From Kiritimatiellia bacterium (GTDB lineage Bacteria; Verrucomicrobiota; Kiritimatiellia; SLAD01): a stretch of 7,871 nt of DNA. Location of the stretch: positions 1-7,871 of the forward strand of contig SKXR01000188.1 in NCBI GenBank assembly GCA_007128275.1, in the 5' to 3' direction. The notes under the pieces were generated by a model. The model was given only the letters and a program-made list of their open reading frames with translations, was not told the DNA's origin and ran no database searches. The translations under genes and the position numbers were made by a program. Positions 1 to 6,159 of this stretch are shown one piece after another (positions within the stretch are counted from its first letter, which is position 1; each line of letters opens with the position of its first letter).

Positions 1-1
1 C

Positions 2-505
2 ATGTTGCCGTACCTGTTTTCGGCCTTCGCCATGGGCGCGGTCGGGCGCGCGGCCTTTGCCATGATTGAAGAGGTTCGCCGCCAGTTCAAGGAAATCCCC
101 GGTCTCTTGGAAGGCACGGGGAAAGCCGATTACGCGCGTTGTGTGGATATCTCCACCGCCGCGGCGATCAAGGAAATGACGGTTCCGGCGATGCTTGGCG
201 TCTTAACGCCGGTGGTGGTCGGATTTCTGGGCGGCGTGGAAATGCTCGGCGGCGTACTGGCCGGAGTAACCGTGTCCGGTGTGGCGATGGCGCTGTTCAT
301 GGCCAACTCGGGTGGTGCGTGGGATAACGCCAAAAAGTATATCGAAGCCGGCGCGTTCGGCGGCAAGGGATCCGAAGCGCACAAGGCCGCCGTTACGGGC
401 GACACCGTCGGCGATCCGTTCAAGGACACCGCCGGTCCTTCCATCAACATCCTGATCAAACTCATGAGCGTGGTGGCGCTGGTGATCGCGCCGTTGCTGG
501 TGTGA
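2..505 (+). CDS. hppA: Membrane-integral ion-pumping pyrophosphatase, C-terminal part (partial)
   Basis: This is the last 167 residues of a membrane pyrophosphatase, which hydrolyses cytoplasmic PPi and pumps H+ or Na+ across the inner membrane. The gene is open at the left edge; full-length family members have roughly 650-800 residues. Visible family signatures are the helix start MLPYLFSAFAMGAVGRAAF, the loop EEVRRQF..IPGLLEG (about 23-39), NSGGAWDNAKKYIE (102-115) and GDTVGDPFKDTAGPSIN (133-149). The Asp and Lys residues of the last two blocks are known to bind Mg-PPi in this family. Hydrophobic segments lie at about 62-79, 83-101 and 148-167, and the protein ends in the last membrane helix, as is usual. 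The segment that separates K+-dependent from K+-independent enzymes, and the residues that set H+ or Na+ specificity, lie upstream of the window, so the pumped ion cannot be stated. The stop is TGA at 503-505, followed at once by a strong hairpin. Confidence 0.96.
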   Translation: MLPYLFSAFAMGAVGRAAFAMIEEVRRQFKEIPGLLEGTGKADYARCVDISTAAAIKEMTVPAMLGVLTPVVVGFLGGVEMLGGVLAGVTVSGVAMALFMANSGGAWDNAKKYIEAGAFGGKGSEAHKAAVTGDTVGDPFKDTAGPSINILIKLMSVVALVIAPLLV

Positions 506-510
506 AGAGG

Positions 511-568
511 GGGTGTCACGTGTCGGGTGTCGCCGGATTTCGCCCGCGACACTCGACACCCATCACCC
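511..568. repeat. Intergenic imperfect hairpin between hppA and the MBL-fold gene
   Basis: The arms 520-532 (GTGTCGGGTGTCG) and 547-559 (CGACACTCGACAC) form a 13-bp stem with a single G-T(U) wobble at 526/553 and a 14-nt loop. An outer stem joins 511-515 (GGGTG) to 564-568 (CACCC) across a small 4 x 4 internal loop. The left arm itself is a tandem GTGTCGG-GTGTCG. It lies 6 nt after the hppA stop and ends 5 nt before the next start codon. No T-run follows it, so it is not a classic rho-independent terminator. It could end or attenuate hppA transcription, protect a 3' end, or be a dispersed REP-like palindrome. Confidence 0.75.
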
Positions 569-572
569 TATT

Positions 573-1343
573 ATGAAGATCACCTTCCTAGGCACCGGCA
601 CCTCCCACGGCATCCCGGCCATCGGTTGTACCTGCGCGGTGTGCCGGTCCACGGATCCCAAGAACAAGCGTCGCCGCAGCAGTCTGTATGTGGAGGCGGG
701 CGGGCGACATCTTATCATCGACACGGCACCGGATTTCCGCGATCAGGTTCTAACTTTTGGGGTCAGCCGTGTGGACGCCGTGCTGCTGACCCACGCGCAC
801 GCCGATCATATTTTCGGTTTTGACGATCTGAGGCGATTCTGTTTCATGCAGAAGATGCGTATTCCGGTCTACGGGTCACAAGCCACGATCGGCAGCATGC
901 GCATCAAATTCAGTTACATTATGGAGGAGAGCCTCTGGCGCGCCACGGCGCCCCAAGTTGACTTCATCGAAGTCGATTCTTCCTTTTCCATTGCGGACAT
1001 TGACATTGAACCCTTGGCGGTGCCGCATGGGCCCATGGCGGTATACGGATACGTGATTCGACACGCCGGACAATCCGTCGGCTATTTCCCGGATTGTAGC
1101 GCGTTGGATGCGATGACGATCGATCGCTTGCGGGGCGTGGACGTGATGATTTTGGATGCGTTGCGTGAAGAACCGCATCCGACCCATTTATGCCTCGACG
1201 AAAGCGTGGAATATCTGAAGAACATCGGAGCCGAACAATCGTATATCACCCACCTATGTCATGCCCTGGAGCATAACCGCACACAAAGTCGGTTGCCGGA
1301 AGGGATCGCGGTGCCGTACGATGGGTTGGTCACGGAGTGGTAA
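573..1343 (+). CDS. PhnP-like MBL-fold metallohydrolase (cyclic phosphodiesterase-like)
   Basis: A 256-residue cytoplasmic enzyme of the metallo-beta-lactamase fold, closest in pattern to PhnP, the phosphoribosyl 1,2-cyclic phosphate phosphodiesterase (252 aa in E. coli). Residues Cys19, Cys21 and Cys24 (GCTCAVC), together with His230, match the extra structural zinc site of PhnP. The catalytic two-metal site is visible as THAHADH (His74, His76, Asp78, His79), His152 (PHGPM), Asp174 (FPDCS) and His227 (ITHLCH). All expected ligands are present, so it should be active. No other phn (C-P lyase) gene is in the window, so the true substrate may be another cyclic phosphodiester. I chose ATG 573 because homologous sequence begins at MKITFLGTGTSHG. 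An in-frame GTG at 513 would add 20 unrelated residues encoded by the hairpin. There is no clear Shine-Dalgarno sequence before 573. It is probably the first gene of the four-gene unit ending at 4536. Confidence 0.9.
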   Translation: MKITFLGTGTSHGIPAIGCTCAVCRSTDPKNKRRRSSLYVEAGGRHLIIDTAPDFRDQVLTFGVSRVDAVLLTHAHADHIFGFDDLRRFCFMQKMRIPVYGSQATIGSMRIKFSYIMEESLWRATAPQVDFIEVDSSFSIADIDIEPLAVPHGPMAVYGYVIRHAGQSVGYFPDCSALDAMTIDRLRGVDVMILDALREEPHPTHLCLDESVEYLKNIGAEQSYITHLCHALEHNRTQSRLPEGIAVPYDGLVTEW

Positions 1344-1359
1344 AGGGCTTTGCCGGATT

Positions 1360-2931
1360 ATGTGGTTTCATCAGTACTGTCGAATAGCTTGCGCGATCTT
1401 TCTCTTTGCGGTGTCCGGCGGGGGCGCCGGACCGGCGAAGGAACCGCTGGTCGTCGTGCTTGCGAACCGGAATGTACCGGAATCCGTGGAGCTGGCGCAA
1501 TATTACATGGCGGCGCGAAACATCCCCGCGGAACACCTGTGCGTGCTTGATTTGCCGTCGGGCGAACAGATGGCGCGGCACCACTACTCCAACAACCTGC
1601 GGGAACCGCTTCTGGCGTTCATGCGTGAGCGGGGCCTGATTGAACAGGAGGCGAGGCCGCCCAACGAGGTGGACGGCCATCAGACCCCCTGGATCACGAC
1701 CGCCTCGCGTGTCGATTATGTCGTCTCGATGTACGGCGTGCCGCTGCGCGTGGGCGACACTCGATTTCGGTTGATGACGCGCATTACGGATCGGCTCGGT
1801 CATCCGCGATTCAAGAACATGGCGGCGGTGGACTCCGAATTGGCGTTGCTGTTGGCGCCGCCATATGACATTTCCGGTCCCCTGACTAATCCCCTGCATC
1901 ACGCGGTCTCGACCAGTCGAACGCTAGGGCCGGACCACTATGCGGTGGTGGCGGCGCGGCTGGACGGGCCGGATCCGGATACGGTGCGGCGCATGATCGA
2001 CGACACCTTGTTCGCGGAGCGATACGGGCTTCTGGGCCGGATGTACTTTGATACGCGCGGCCTGAAAGGCGGCCCCTATTACCTCGGCGATTATTGGATT
2101 CGGGAAGCGCAAGAACGGTTTCTGCGGCTCGGATATGAAACGGTGATCGATTCGGAGGAGGAGGTATGGGACGCGGCATTTCCGATGGAGCATGCCGTCC
2201 TGTATATGGGGTGGTACGAGGAACATGTCACGGGACCGTTTACCCGCGGGGATTTCCGTTTCCAGCCGGGCGCCTTGGCGTATCACATTCATTCTTCCAG
2301 TGCGGTCAGCCTCCGAAAGGCGGACCGCTATTGGGCGGCGCCGCTGCTCGCGAAAGGCGCGGTGGCCACGATGGGGGCGGTCAGTGAACCGTTCCTGCAA
2401 TATACGCCGAATCTGCAAGTTCTGTCGGAGCGGCTTGCGCACGGGTATAGTTTCGGCGATGCCGTGCACATGGCGAATAGCGTCCTTTCCTGGCAGATTG
2501 CCGTAATCGGAGATCCGCTGTTTCGCCCGTTTCGCTATTCCGTCGCCGAACAACTGGAGCACTTGAAGGAAGACGAGCGGCCCGAGATCGAATGGGCCCA
2601 TATCCGCCACGCCAATCTCCTGATTCAACAGGGGCGCTTCAATGTGGCGCTTTCGTACTTGCGCGCCCGATTGCGCGAAGGAGAGAGTTTGGTAATCCGG
2701 GAAAGATTGGGCGACCTCTACGCGCTCAACGAACTCTATGGCGATGCCGGAAAGCAGTATGAGAAGGTCATCGAAGGGGCCGTGACCGCCGAAACCGCGG
2801 TTCGCGTCGGCGCCCGCTGGATGGGGATTCTGCGCTGGTTAGGCCACGATGACCGGGCGAATGCCCTGCGTCACCAATTGAAGAGGACATGGGGCGACCA
2901 CCCCACGGCGGCTTGGTTGGATAAGCACTGA
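1360..2931 (+). CDS. Secreted TIGR03790-family protein with helical (TPR-like) C-terminus
   Basis: A 523-residue protein of the TIGR03790 family, whose function is not known. Residues 1 to about 25 form a signal peptide (hydrophobic core around CAIFLFAV, likely cleavage near GPA-KEP), so it should be exported. The family domain runs from about 27 to 395: LVVVLANRNVPESVELAQYY near the start, then YVVSMYGVPLRV, VLYMGW (280-285), a segment with HIHSSSA (309-315), GAVATMGAV and finally IGDPLFRPF (383-391). The end of the domain resembles the gingipain (peptidase C25) and caspase-like fold, where a GDP motif closes the domain; this is my inference. Residues from about 410 to 523 look like TPR-type helical repeats (LLIQQGRFNVALSYL, LGDLYALNELYGDAGKQYEKV). 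ATG 1360 was chosen because the signal peptide starts there. It lies 16 nt after the upstream stop, and the longer in-frame ORF from 1261 would overlap that gene. It belongs to the same transcription unit. Confidence 0.85.
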   Translation: MWFHQYCRIACAIFLFAVSGGGAGPAKEPLVVVLANRNVPESVELAQYYMAARNIPAEHLCVLDLPSGEQMARHHYSNNLREPLLAFMRERGLIEQEARPPNEVDGHQTPWITTASRVDYVVSMYGVPLRVGDTRFRLMTRITDRLGHPRFKNMAAVDSELALLLAPPYDISGPLTNPLHHAVSTSRTLGPDHYAVVAARLDGPDPDTVRRMIDDTLFAERYGLLGRMYFDTRGLKGGPYYLGDYWIREAQERFLRLGYETVIDSEEEVWDAAFPMEHAVLYMGWYEEHVTGPFTRGDFRFQPGALAYHIHSSSAVSLRKADRYWAAPLLAKGAVATMGAVSEPFLQYTPNLQVLSERLAHGYSFGDAVHMANSVLSWQIAVIGDPLFRPFRYSVAEQLEHLKEDERPEIEWAHIRHANLLIQQGRFNVALSYLRARLREGESLVIRERLGDLYALNELYGDAGKQYEKVIEGAVTAETAVRVGARWMGILRWLGHDDRANALRHQLKRTWGDHPTAAWLDKH

Positions 2932-2932
2932 T

Positions 2933-3739
2933 ATGATCTGGATTGATTCACACGCTCATCTGGATTGCTTCATGGAAGCGGGCGAATTGCCGGACGTGAT
3001 CCAGCGCGCCCGCGACCAGGGGGTGTCGGATATCGTGGCCATCGGAGGATCTGATGTGGCCAACACGCGGGCGCTGGAGGCGGCGCACGCGCATCCGGGC
3101 ATCCATGCCGTACTCGGCTTCGACCGCGACGAGGCGGAACGCGATCCGGACACGGACTCACTGAAATCCATGCTCCGCGATTCCGCCGTGATCGGGGTGG
3201 GGGAAACCGGGTTGGACTATCACTACAGTGCGGAAACCGCTTCGCAACAATGCGCCCTGCTGGAACGGATGCTGGACGTGGCGTGCGACACCGGATTGCC
3301 CGCGGTCATCCATACACGCGACGCGGAGGAGGATACGCTGTCCCTGCTGCGCGCCTTCGTGACGCGCTGGAACGGACCTTCGGATTGCCCCGGCGTGATT
3401 CATTGCTATACCGGCGGGACCGCGTTCGCCCGTTCGTTGATGGATCTCGGCATGATGCTTAGTTTCAGCGGGATCATCACCTTCAAGAAAGCCGAGGCTT
3501 TGCGCGAGGTCGTGAAAATCGTGCCAAACGAACTGTTGCTCATTGAAACCGACGCCCCGTATCTTGCGCCTGTGCCGTATCGGGGCAAGCGCAATGAGCC
3601 GGCGTATGTCCCGCTTGTGGGAGCGGTTGTGGCGAACGTGCGCGGGTGTGCCGTGGAGGAAATCGCACAGCTCACCGCGAACAACGCGCGGCGGCTCTTC
3701 TTGGATTTCGCCCGGGTGGAAGGGGAGACGAAAGGATGA
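2933..3739 (+). CDS. tatD: TatD-family metal-dependent hydrolase (putative DNase)
   Basis: A 268-residue amidohydrolase-fold enzyme of the TatD family. Members use two divalent metals, and characterised ones are 3'-5' exonucleases or DNases linked to repair and DNA turnover; some are instead linked to D-aminoacyl-tRNA deacylation. All metal ligands are visible: His7 and His9 (DSHAHLD), Glu91 (GVGETGLDYHY), His127 (VIHTRDA), His157 (VIHCYTGG) and Asp207 (IETDAPYLAP). The C-terminal RGKRNEPAYV block is also typical, and the length is normal (about 260). There is no signal peptide, so it should be cytoplasmic. It starts 1 nt after the TIGR03790 stop and its TGA overlaps the next ATG, so translation is probably coupled on both sides. 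The product name is secure at family level; the exact substrate is not. Confidence 0.95.
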   Translation: MIWIDSHAHLDCFMEAGELPDVIQRARDQGVSDIVAIGGSDVANTRALEAAHAHPGIHAVLGFDRDEAERDPDTDSLKSMLRDSAVIGVGETGLDYHYSAETASQQCALLERMLDVACDTGLPAVIHTRDAEEDTLSLLRAFVTRWNGPSDCPGVIHCYTGGTAFARSLMDLGMMLSFSGIITFKKAEALREVVKIVPNELLLIETDAPYLAPVPYRGKRNEPAYVPLVGAVVANVRGCAVEEIAQLTANNARRLFLDFARVEGETKG

Positions 3740-4536
3740 CGCCAATGCGTATGGCGTTCTGTGGCTGTTTGGGGGTTGTTTCGATCTTCATCGCCGCCTG
3801 TGGCCCGTCGGGTGAGCCGGCCCGGGAATTGGCGCTTTCTGCCGTTCCCGTTCACTCGTATGAAGTGGTTCAGTCTTTTCCGCACGATCCCGGGGCCTTT
3901 ACACAGGGATTGCAGTATCATGACGGATACTTGTACGAGAGCACCGGCTTGCGCGGCCGCTCCTCGTTGCGTCAGGTCGAGCTGGAAACGGGGCGTGTGC
4001 TGCGGCGGGTGAATCTTCCGGACCGCTATTTTGGGGAAGGGCTGGCGGTTGTCAGCAATCGGATCTACCAGCTCACGTGGCACTCGGAAACGGGTTTCAT
4101 TTTTGATCTGGACACGTTCCAGCGGATCGGCCGGTTCGCTTACGAAGGGGAAGGGTGGGGGTTAGCCTACGATGGTGCGCACCTGATCATGAGCGACGGT
4201 ACCAGTCGGCTTCGGTTCATGGATCCGGCCGGGTTCAGCGTGGTTCGGACGTTGGAGGTCACTGCGGACGGCGTCCCGGTTGAGCACCTGAACGAGCTGG
4301 CGTGGATTGAAGGGACCATCTGGGCGAACATTTTTCAAACGGACCGGTTGGCGCTTATCAATCCGGTGAGCGGCGAAGTGGGCGCGTGGATTGATTTGAC
4401 GGGTATTCTGCAGCCGCACCTTGTGACCGGTCCCGTGGATGTCCTGAACGGAATCGCCTATGACAAGGCCTCGGGCCGTATATTCGTGACGGGCAAATGG
4501 TGGCCGCGTCTGTTCGAGATTCGGGTCGTCGAGTAA
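3736..4536 (+). CDS. Glutaminyl-peptide cyclotransferase, lipoprotein
   Basis: A 266-residue glutamine cyclotransferase of the plant/bacterial beta-propeller type. The family turns N-terminal glutamine of peptides into pyroglutamate, releasing ammonia. Blocks seen in order are HDPGAFTQGL (50-59), YESTGLRG with the conserved Glu68, FGEG (99-102), YQLTW (111-115), GEGWGL (138-143), SDG (153-155), LNELAW (185-190), NGIAYD (238-243) and VTGKWWP (251-257). The N-terminus has a lipoprotein signal ending in the lipobox IAAC, so Cys22 should be lipidated after export. Residue +2 is Gly, not Asp, which in diderms favours the outer membrane. ATG 3736 overlaps the tatD stop (ATGA) and has AGGGGAG at 3721-3727, 8 nt upstream. 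In-frame ATGs at 3745 and 3751 are less well placed. It is the last gene of the plus-strand unit. Confidence 0.93.
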   Translation: MTPMRMAFCGCLGVVSIFIAACGPSGEPARELALSAVPVHSYEVVQSFPHDPGAFTQGLQYHDGYLYESTGLRGRSSLRQVELETGRVLRRVNLPDRYFGEGLAVVSNRIYQLTWHSETGFIFDLDTFQRIGRFAYEGEGWGLAYDGAHLIMSDGTSRLRFMDPAGFSVVRTLEVTADGVPVEHLNELAWIEGTIWANIFQTDRLALINPVSGEVGAWIDLTGILQPHLVTGPVDVLNGIAYDKASGRIFVTGKWWPRLFEIRVVE

Positions 4537-4584
4537 GCGCGCGACCAAGCAGTCCGTTGAAAAAGTGGACCGAGTGGCCTTGAT

Positions 4585-4662
4585 AGGGTGAAACAGCCTT
4601 CCAGCCTGTTTCCTGAAGGCCCATTTCTTCGGAAAGAACAGGCAAGATGCCTGTTCCACCCT
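4585..4662. repeat. GTGILPV-type intergenic repeat with terminal inverted repeats
   Basis: This 78-bp element sits between two convergent genes. Its ends are a 12-bp inverted repeat with one mismatch: AGGGTGAAACAG (4585-4596) and CTGTTCCACCCT (4651-4662). Each half also folds on its own: 4590-4596 pairs with 4606-4612 (7 bp, 9-nt loop), and 4636-4644 pairs perfectly with 4648-4656. A further 6-bp pair, GGCCTT 4576-4581 with AAGGCC 4616-4621, encloses the left hairpin. Read on the minus strand, it encodes GGTGILPVLSEE and QAGRLFHP in overlapping frames. I recognise these strings from many short hypothetical proteins of planctomycetes and related phyla, where they mark a dispersed non-coding repeat. 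The flank from about 4551 may belong to it. No transposase is present. Confidence 0.75.
4636..4656. terminator. Perfect 9-bp hairpin, possible bidirectional terminator
   Basis: GAACAGGCA (4636-4644) and TGCCTGTTC (4648-4656) form a perfect stem with a 3-nt AGA loop inside the repeat element. It lies 99 nt after the cyclotransferase stop on the plus strand and 30 nt beyond the last codon of the minus-strand gene that ends at 4686. That position suits termination for both convergent transcripts. There is no strong T-run on either side, so intrinsic termination is uncertain. Confidence 0.35.
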
Positions 4663-4685
4663 GCTTCACACATGTAGAAGCCGCC

Positions 4686-5189
4686 CTACCGGCGCGGCGG
4701 GCGGATGGCTTGCACGATCTCGGCCTGATCGATGTACCATTCGCGATCCTGTTTCACCCAGCGCAGATGAAATTCATGGATCTGGGATTCGTTGCGCGCG
4801 CCCCACCGCGCCGTGCCGATCGCGGTGAACCGCATGTTCGCCGTACCGGCCGGCCGATCCACCTCCAAACGGCGGTCACGGATACGGAAATCCAGCGTCT
4901 CCACGCGACTGTGCACCTGATAGAAAACCGTCGAGAGTTCCCGCCGCGTTACTTGTTGCGGCAGTACCGGATGCAGGCGCAGGACGGCGTCGGGCGTCAA
5001 GTAGCCGACCACCTGCTGGGATTTGGCCAGGGTGCTCAAATGCCCTTCGCCGGCGGTTTTTTCCACCGTTCCGGCCAATTGGTTGAGGCGCTTGTTAATG
5101 CGGCGCGTGTCCCGATCCATTTGGTAGATCGTCACGGCCACGATCGCGGCGAGCGCGACCAACCCATAGCGCCAAACCTTGTGCGTCAA
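4686..5189 (-). CDS. Membrane-anchored protein with possible NTF2-like domain (TTG start)
   Basis: I do not recognise a named family. From the chosen start the protein has 167 residues: a short basic N-terminus, one membrane helix at about 8-22 (YGLVALAAIVAVTIY), a polar, probably helical stretch at about 24-50 (RDTRRINKRLNQL), and a soluble domain to the C-terminus. The alternating strands at about 105-158, ending in FHLRWVKQDREWYIDQAEIV, resemble the last strands of NTF2-like (SnoaL/DUF4440-like) domains; this is an inference. The start is probably TTG at 5189, whose last two bases are the first two of the lepB TGA (4-nt TTGA overlap). GGGAG at 5203-5199 lies 9 nt upstream. In-frame ATGs at 5249 and 5243 would overlap lepB by about 60 nt and add polar residues before the helix. 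It is probably co-translated with lepB. Confidence 0.7.
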   Translation of the reverse strand: MTHKVWRYGLVALAAIVAVTIYQMDRDTRRINKRLNQLAGTVEKTAGEGHLSTLAKSQQVVGYLTPDAVLRLHPVLPQQVTRRELSTVFYQVHSRVETLDFRIRDRRLEVDRPAGTANMRFTAIGTARWGARNESQIHEFHLRWVKQDREWYIDQAEIVQAIRPPRR

Positions 5190-5728
5190 AATAATATTCT
5201 CCCGGCGATGCGTGACCTGTTCACCACGCCCATGGTATGCCATTCCCACGGTGTGGACCGATTATCGCCCGCGACAAAATATTCGTCCACGCCCAGCTGT
5301 TCCGGGGGCGTGGTCCATCGACCGCCTTGGATGACGTAGGGTTCTTCGATCCGCATCCCATTGACGAACAGGGCGCCCTGCTGGAAATAGACCGTATCCC
5401 CGGGGGTGGCCAACACGCGTTTCAAGTACATCGTTCGACGGGTGGCCATTTCGATCACGACCACTTCGCCGGGGAGCGGGTCACGCAGGCGATAGACCAG
5501 GGTGTTGGCCATATTCAAGCCCCCGTCGCGAAATGTCGGTTCCATGCTCTCACCCCGCACGAATACGGGGATCAACACAAAGCGGAACACCAGAAAGCAG
5601 AGGGCGGCGAGAATTCCCGTGCGCACCAAGGTGTGCGCGGGGCGTCGGCCGATAAGCAGGACCCTCCACGCATTCACGCGCGGCGCGGCTGGATCCGGTA
5701 TGTGATGGGCGCCCATGGGTGAAACCAT
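5186..5728 (-). CDS. lepB: Signal peptidase I (type I leader peptidase)
   Basis: A 180-residue type I signal peptidase, which removes signal peptides from exported proteins at the outer face of the inner membrane. The catalytic Ser61 lies in GESMEPTFRDG and the general base Lys103 in YLKRVLATPGD; PGEVVVIE and LFVNG are also typical, as is GDNRS (154-158). One membrane helix is visible (about 34-57), so this is the short form with a single N-terminal anchor, in contrast to the longer two-helix E. coli enzyme. The region after GDNRS reads TPWEWHTMG, where the usual pattern is close to NSxDSRxxG, a marked deviation. ATG 5728 has AGGA 10 nt upstream (5742-5739); ATG 5716 is an alternative. The stop overlaps the start of the next minus-strand gene. 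It is transcribed divergently from the acylphosphatase gene. Confidence 0.93.
   Translation of the reverse strand: MVSPMGAHHIPDPAAPRVNAWRVLLIGRRPAHTLVRTGILAALCFLVFRFVLIPVFVRGESMEPTFRDGGLNMANTLVYRLRDPLPGEVVVIEMATRRTMYLKRVLATPGDTVYFQQGALFVNGMRIEEPYVIQGGRWTTPPEQLGVDEYFVAGDNRSTPWEWHTMGVVNRSRIAGRILF
5199..5203 (-). promoter_or_regulatory. Shine-Dalgarno site deciding the TTG start at 5189
   Basis: The minus strand reads GGGAG here, 9 nt before TTG 5189, while still inside the last codons of lepB. No comparable site precedes ATG 5249, so this supports the TTG start with its TTGA stop/start overlap. Confidence 0.55.
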
Positions 5729-5809
5729 CCGTCACGGATCCTGACATTTCAAGCTCGGGATGGGATGAGAAGAGGGTATTTGGCCGAGTAAATGGCTTAA
5801 CCTCTCTGA

Positions 5810-5838
5810 TTGAAATTGGGCGGAGAACATGATTTAAT
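5810..5838 (+). promoter_or_regulatory. acyP: Candidate sigma70-type promoter before acyP
   Basis: TTGAAA (5810-5815), a 17-nt spacer and TTTAAT (5833-5838) match the sigma70 pattern well. The expected transcription start is near 5845, leaving only about 6 nt before the acylphosphatase ATG at 5851, so the mRNA would be almost leaderless. The 122-nt spacer also must serve lepB on the other strand; I saw no convincing promoter for that direction. Confidence 0.45.
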
Positions 5839-5850
5839 GCCGCGGTAGGT

Positions 5851-6147
5851 ATGGAAGCCTCCGAACAGAACCATCGATTGAGCCTTGTTTTTGATGGCCG
5901 GGTACAGGGCGTGGGGTTCCGGTACACCGTGGCGGAAGTGGCCAGCCGTCACGCCGTGAAGGGGTTTGTGCGCAACGAGTGGGACGGAGCGTCCGTATCG
6001 ATCGTGGCCGAAGGCCGTAAATCTGAACTTGAAGCGTTTGTTCAGGGAATCTATAGATCGGCTGTCGGACCCGGGATCCGACATGAACACCGGGAGTGGG
6101 GAGAAGCCACGGGCGCCTTTGACCGTTTTGAGATCCGATACCGCTGA
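5851..6147 (+). CDS. acyP: Acylphosphatase
   Basis: A 98-residue cytoplasmic acylphosphatase, which hydrolyses carboxyl-phosphate bonds such as those of acetyl phosphate or 1,3-bisphosphoglycerate. The phosphate-binding loop GRVQGVGFR (16-24) ends in the catalytic Arg24, and the second signature GFVRNEWDGASVSIVAEG carries the catalytic Asn42. The length (about 90-100) is normal and the protein consists of this one domain. ATG 5851 is the only ATG at the N-terminus of this frame; AGG at 5847-5849 is too close to be a good ribosome site. The stop lies 12 nt before the next start codon, so the metallophosphoesterase gene is probably co-transcribed. Confidence 0.95.
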   Translation: MEASEQNHRLSLVFDGRVQGVGFRYTVAEVASRHAVKGFVRNEWDGASVSIVAEGRKSELEAFVQGIYRSAVGPGIRHEHREWGEATGAFDRFEIRYR

Positions 6148-6159
6148 TGGGATCAATTG

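Noticed and set aside
1924..2628. Minus-strand ORF of 234 codons
   Set aside because: It is a high-GC shadow opposite the TIGR03790 gene, without recognisable domains.
3406..4083. Minus-strand ORF of 225 codons
   Set aside because: It spans two plus-strand genes with secure motifs (TatD and cyclotransferase) and has no motif of its own.
4162..4659. Minus-strand ORF of 165 codons starting inside the repeat
   Set aside because: It lies opposite the well-supported cyclotransferase gene and gets its start and first codons from the repeat. This is how spurious GTGILPV-type hypothetical proteins arise.
4647..5339. Plus-strand ORF of 230 codons
   Set aside because: It is antisense to the anchored protein and to lepB, whose catalytic motifs are clear, and its translation shows no recognisable motif.
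5729..5850. Possible lepB promoter on the minus strand (TTTCAA, 17 nt, TTTACT)
   Set aside because: Only 3/6 and 4/6 bases match the consensus hexamers, no better than chance in this spacer.
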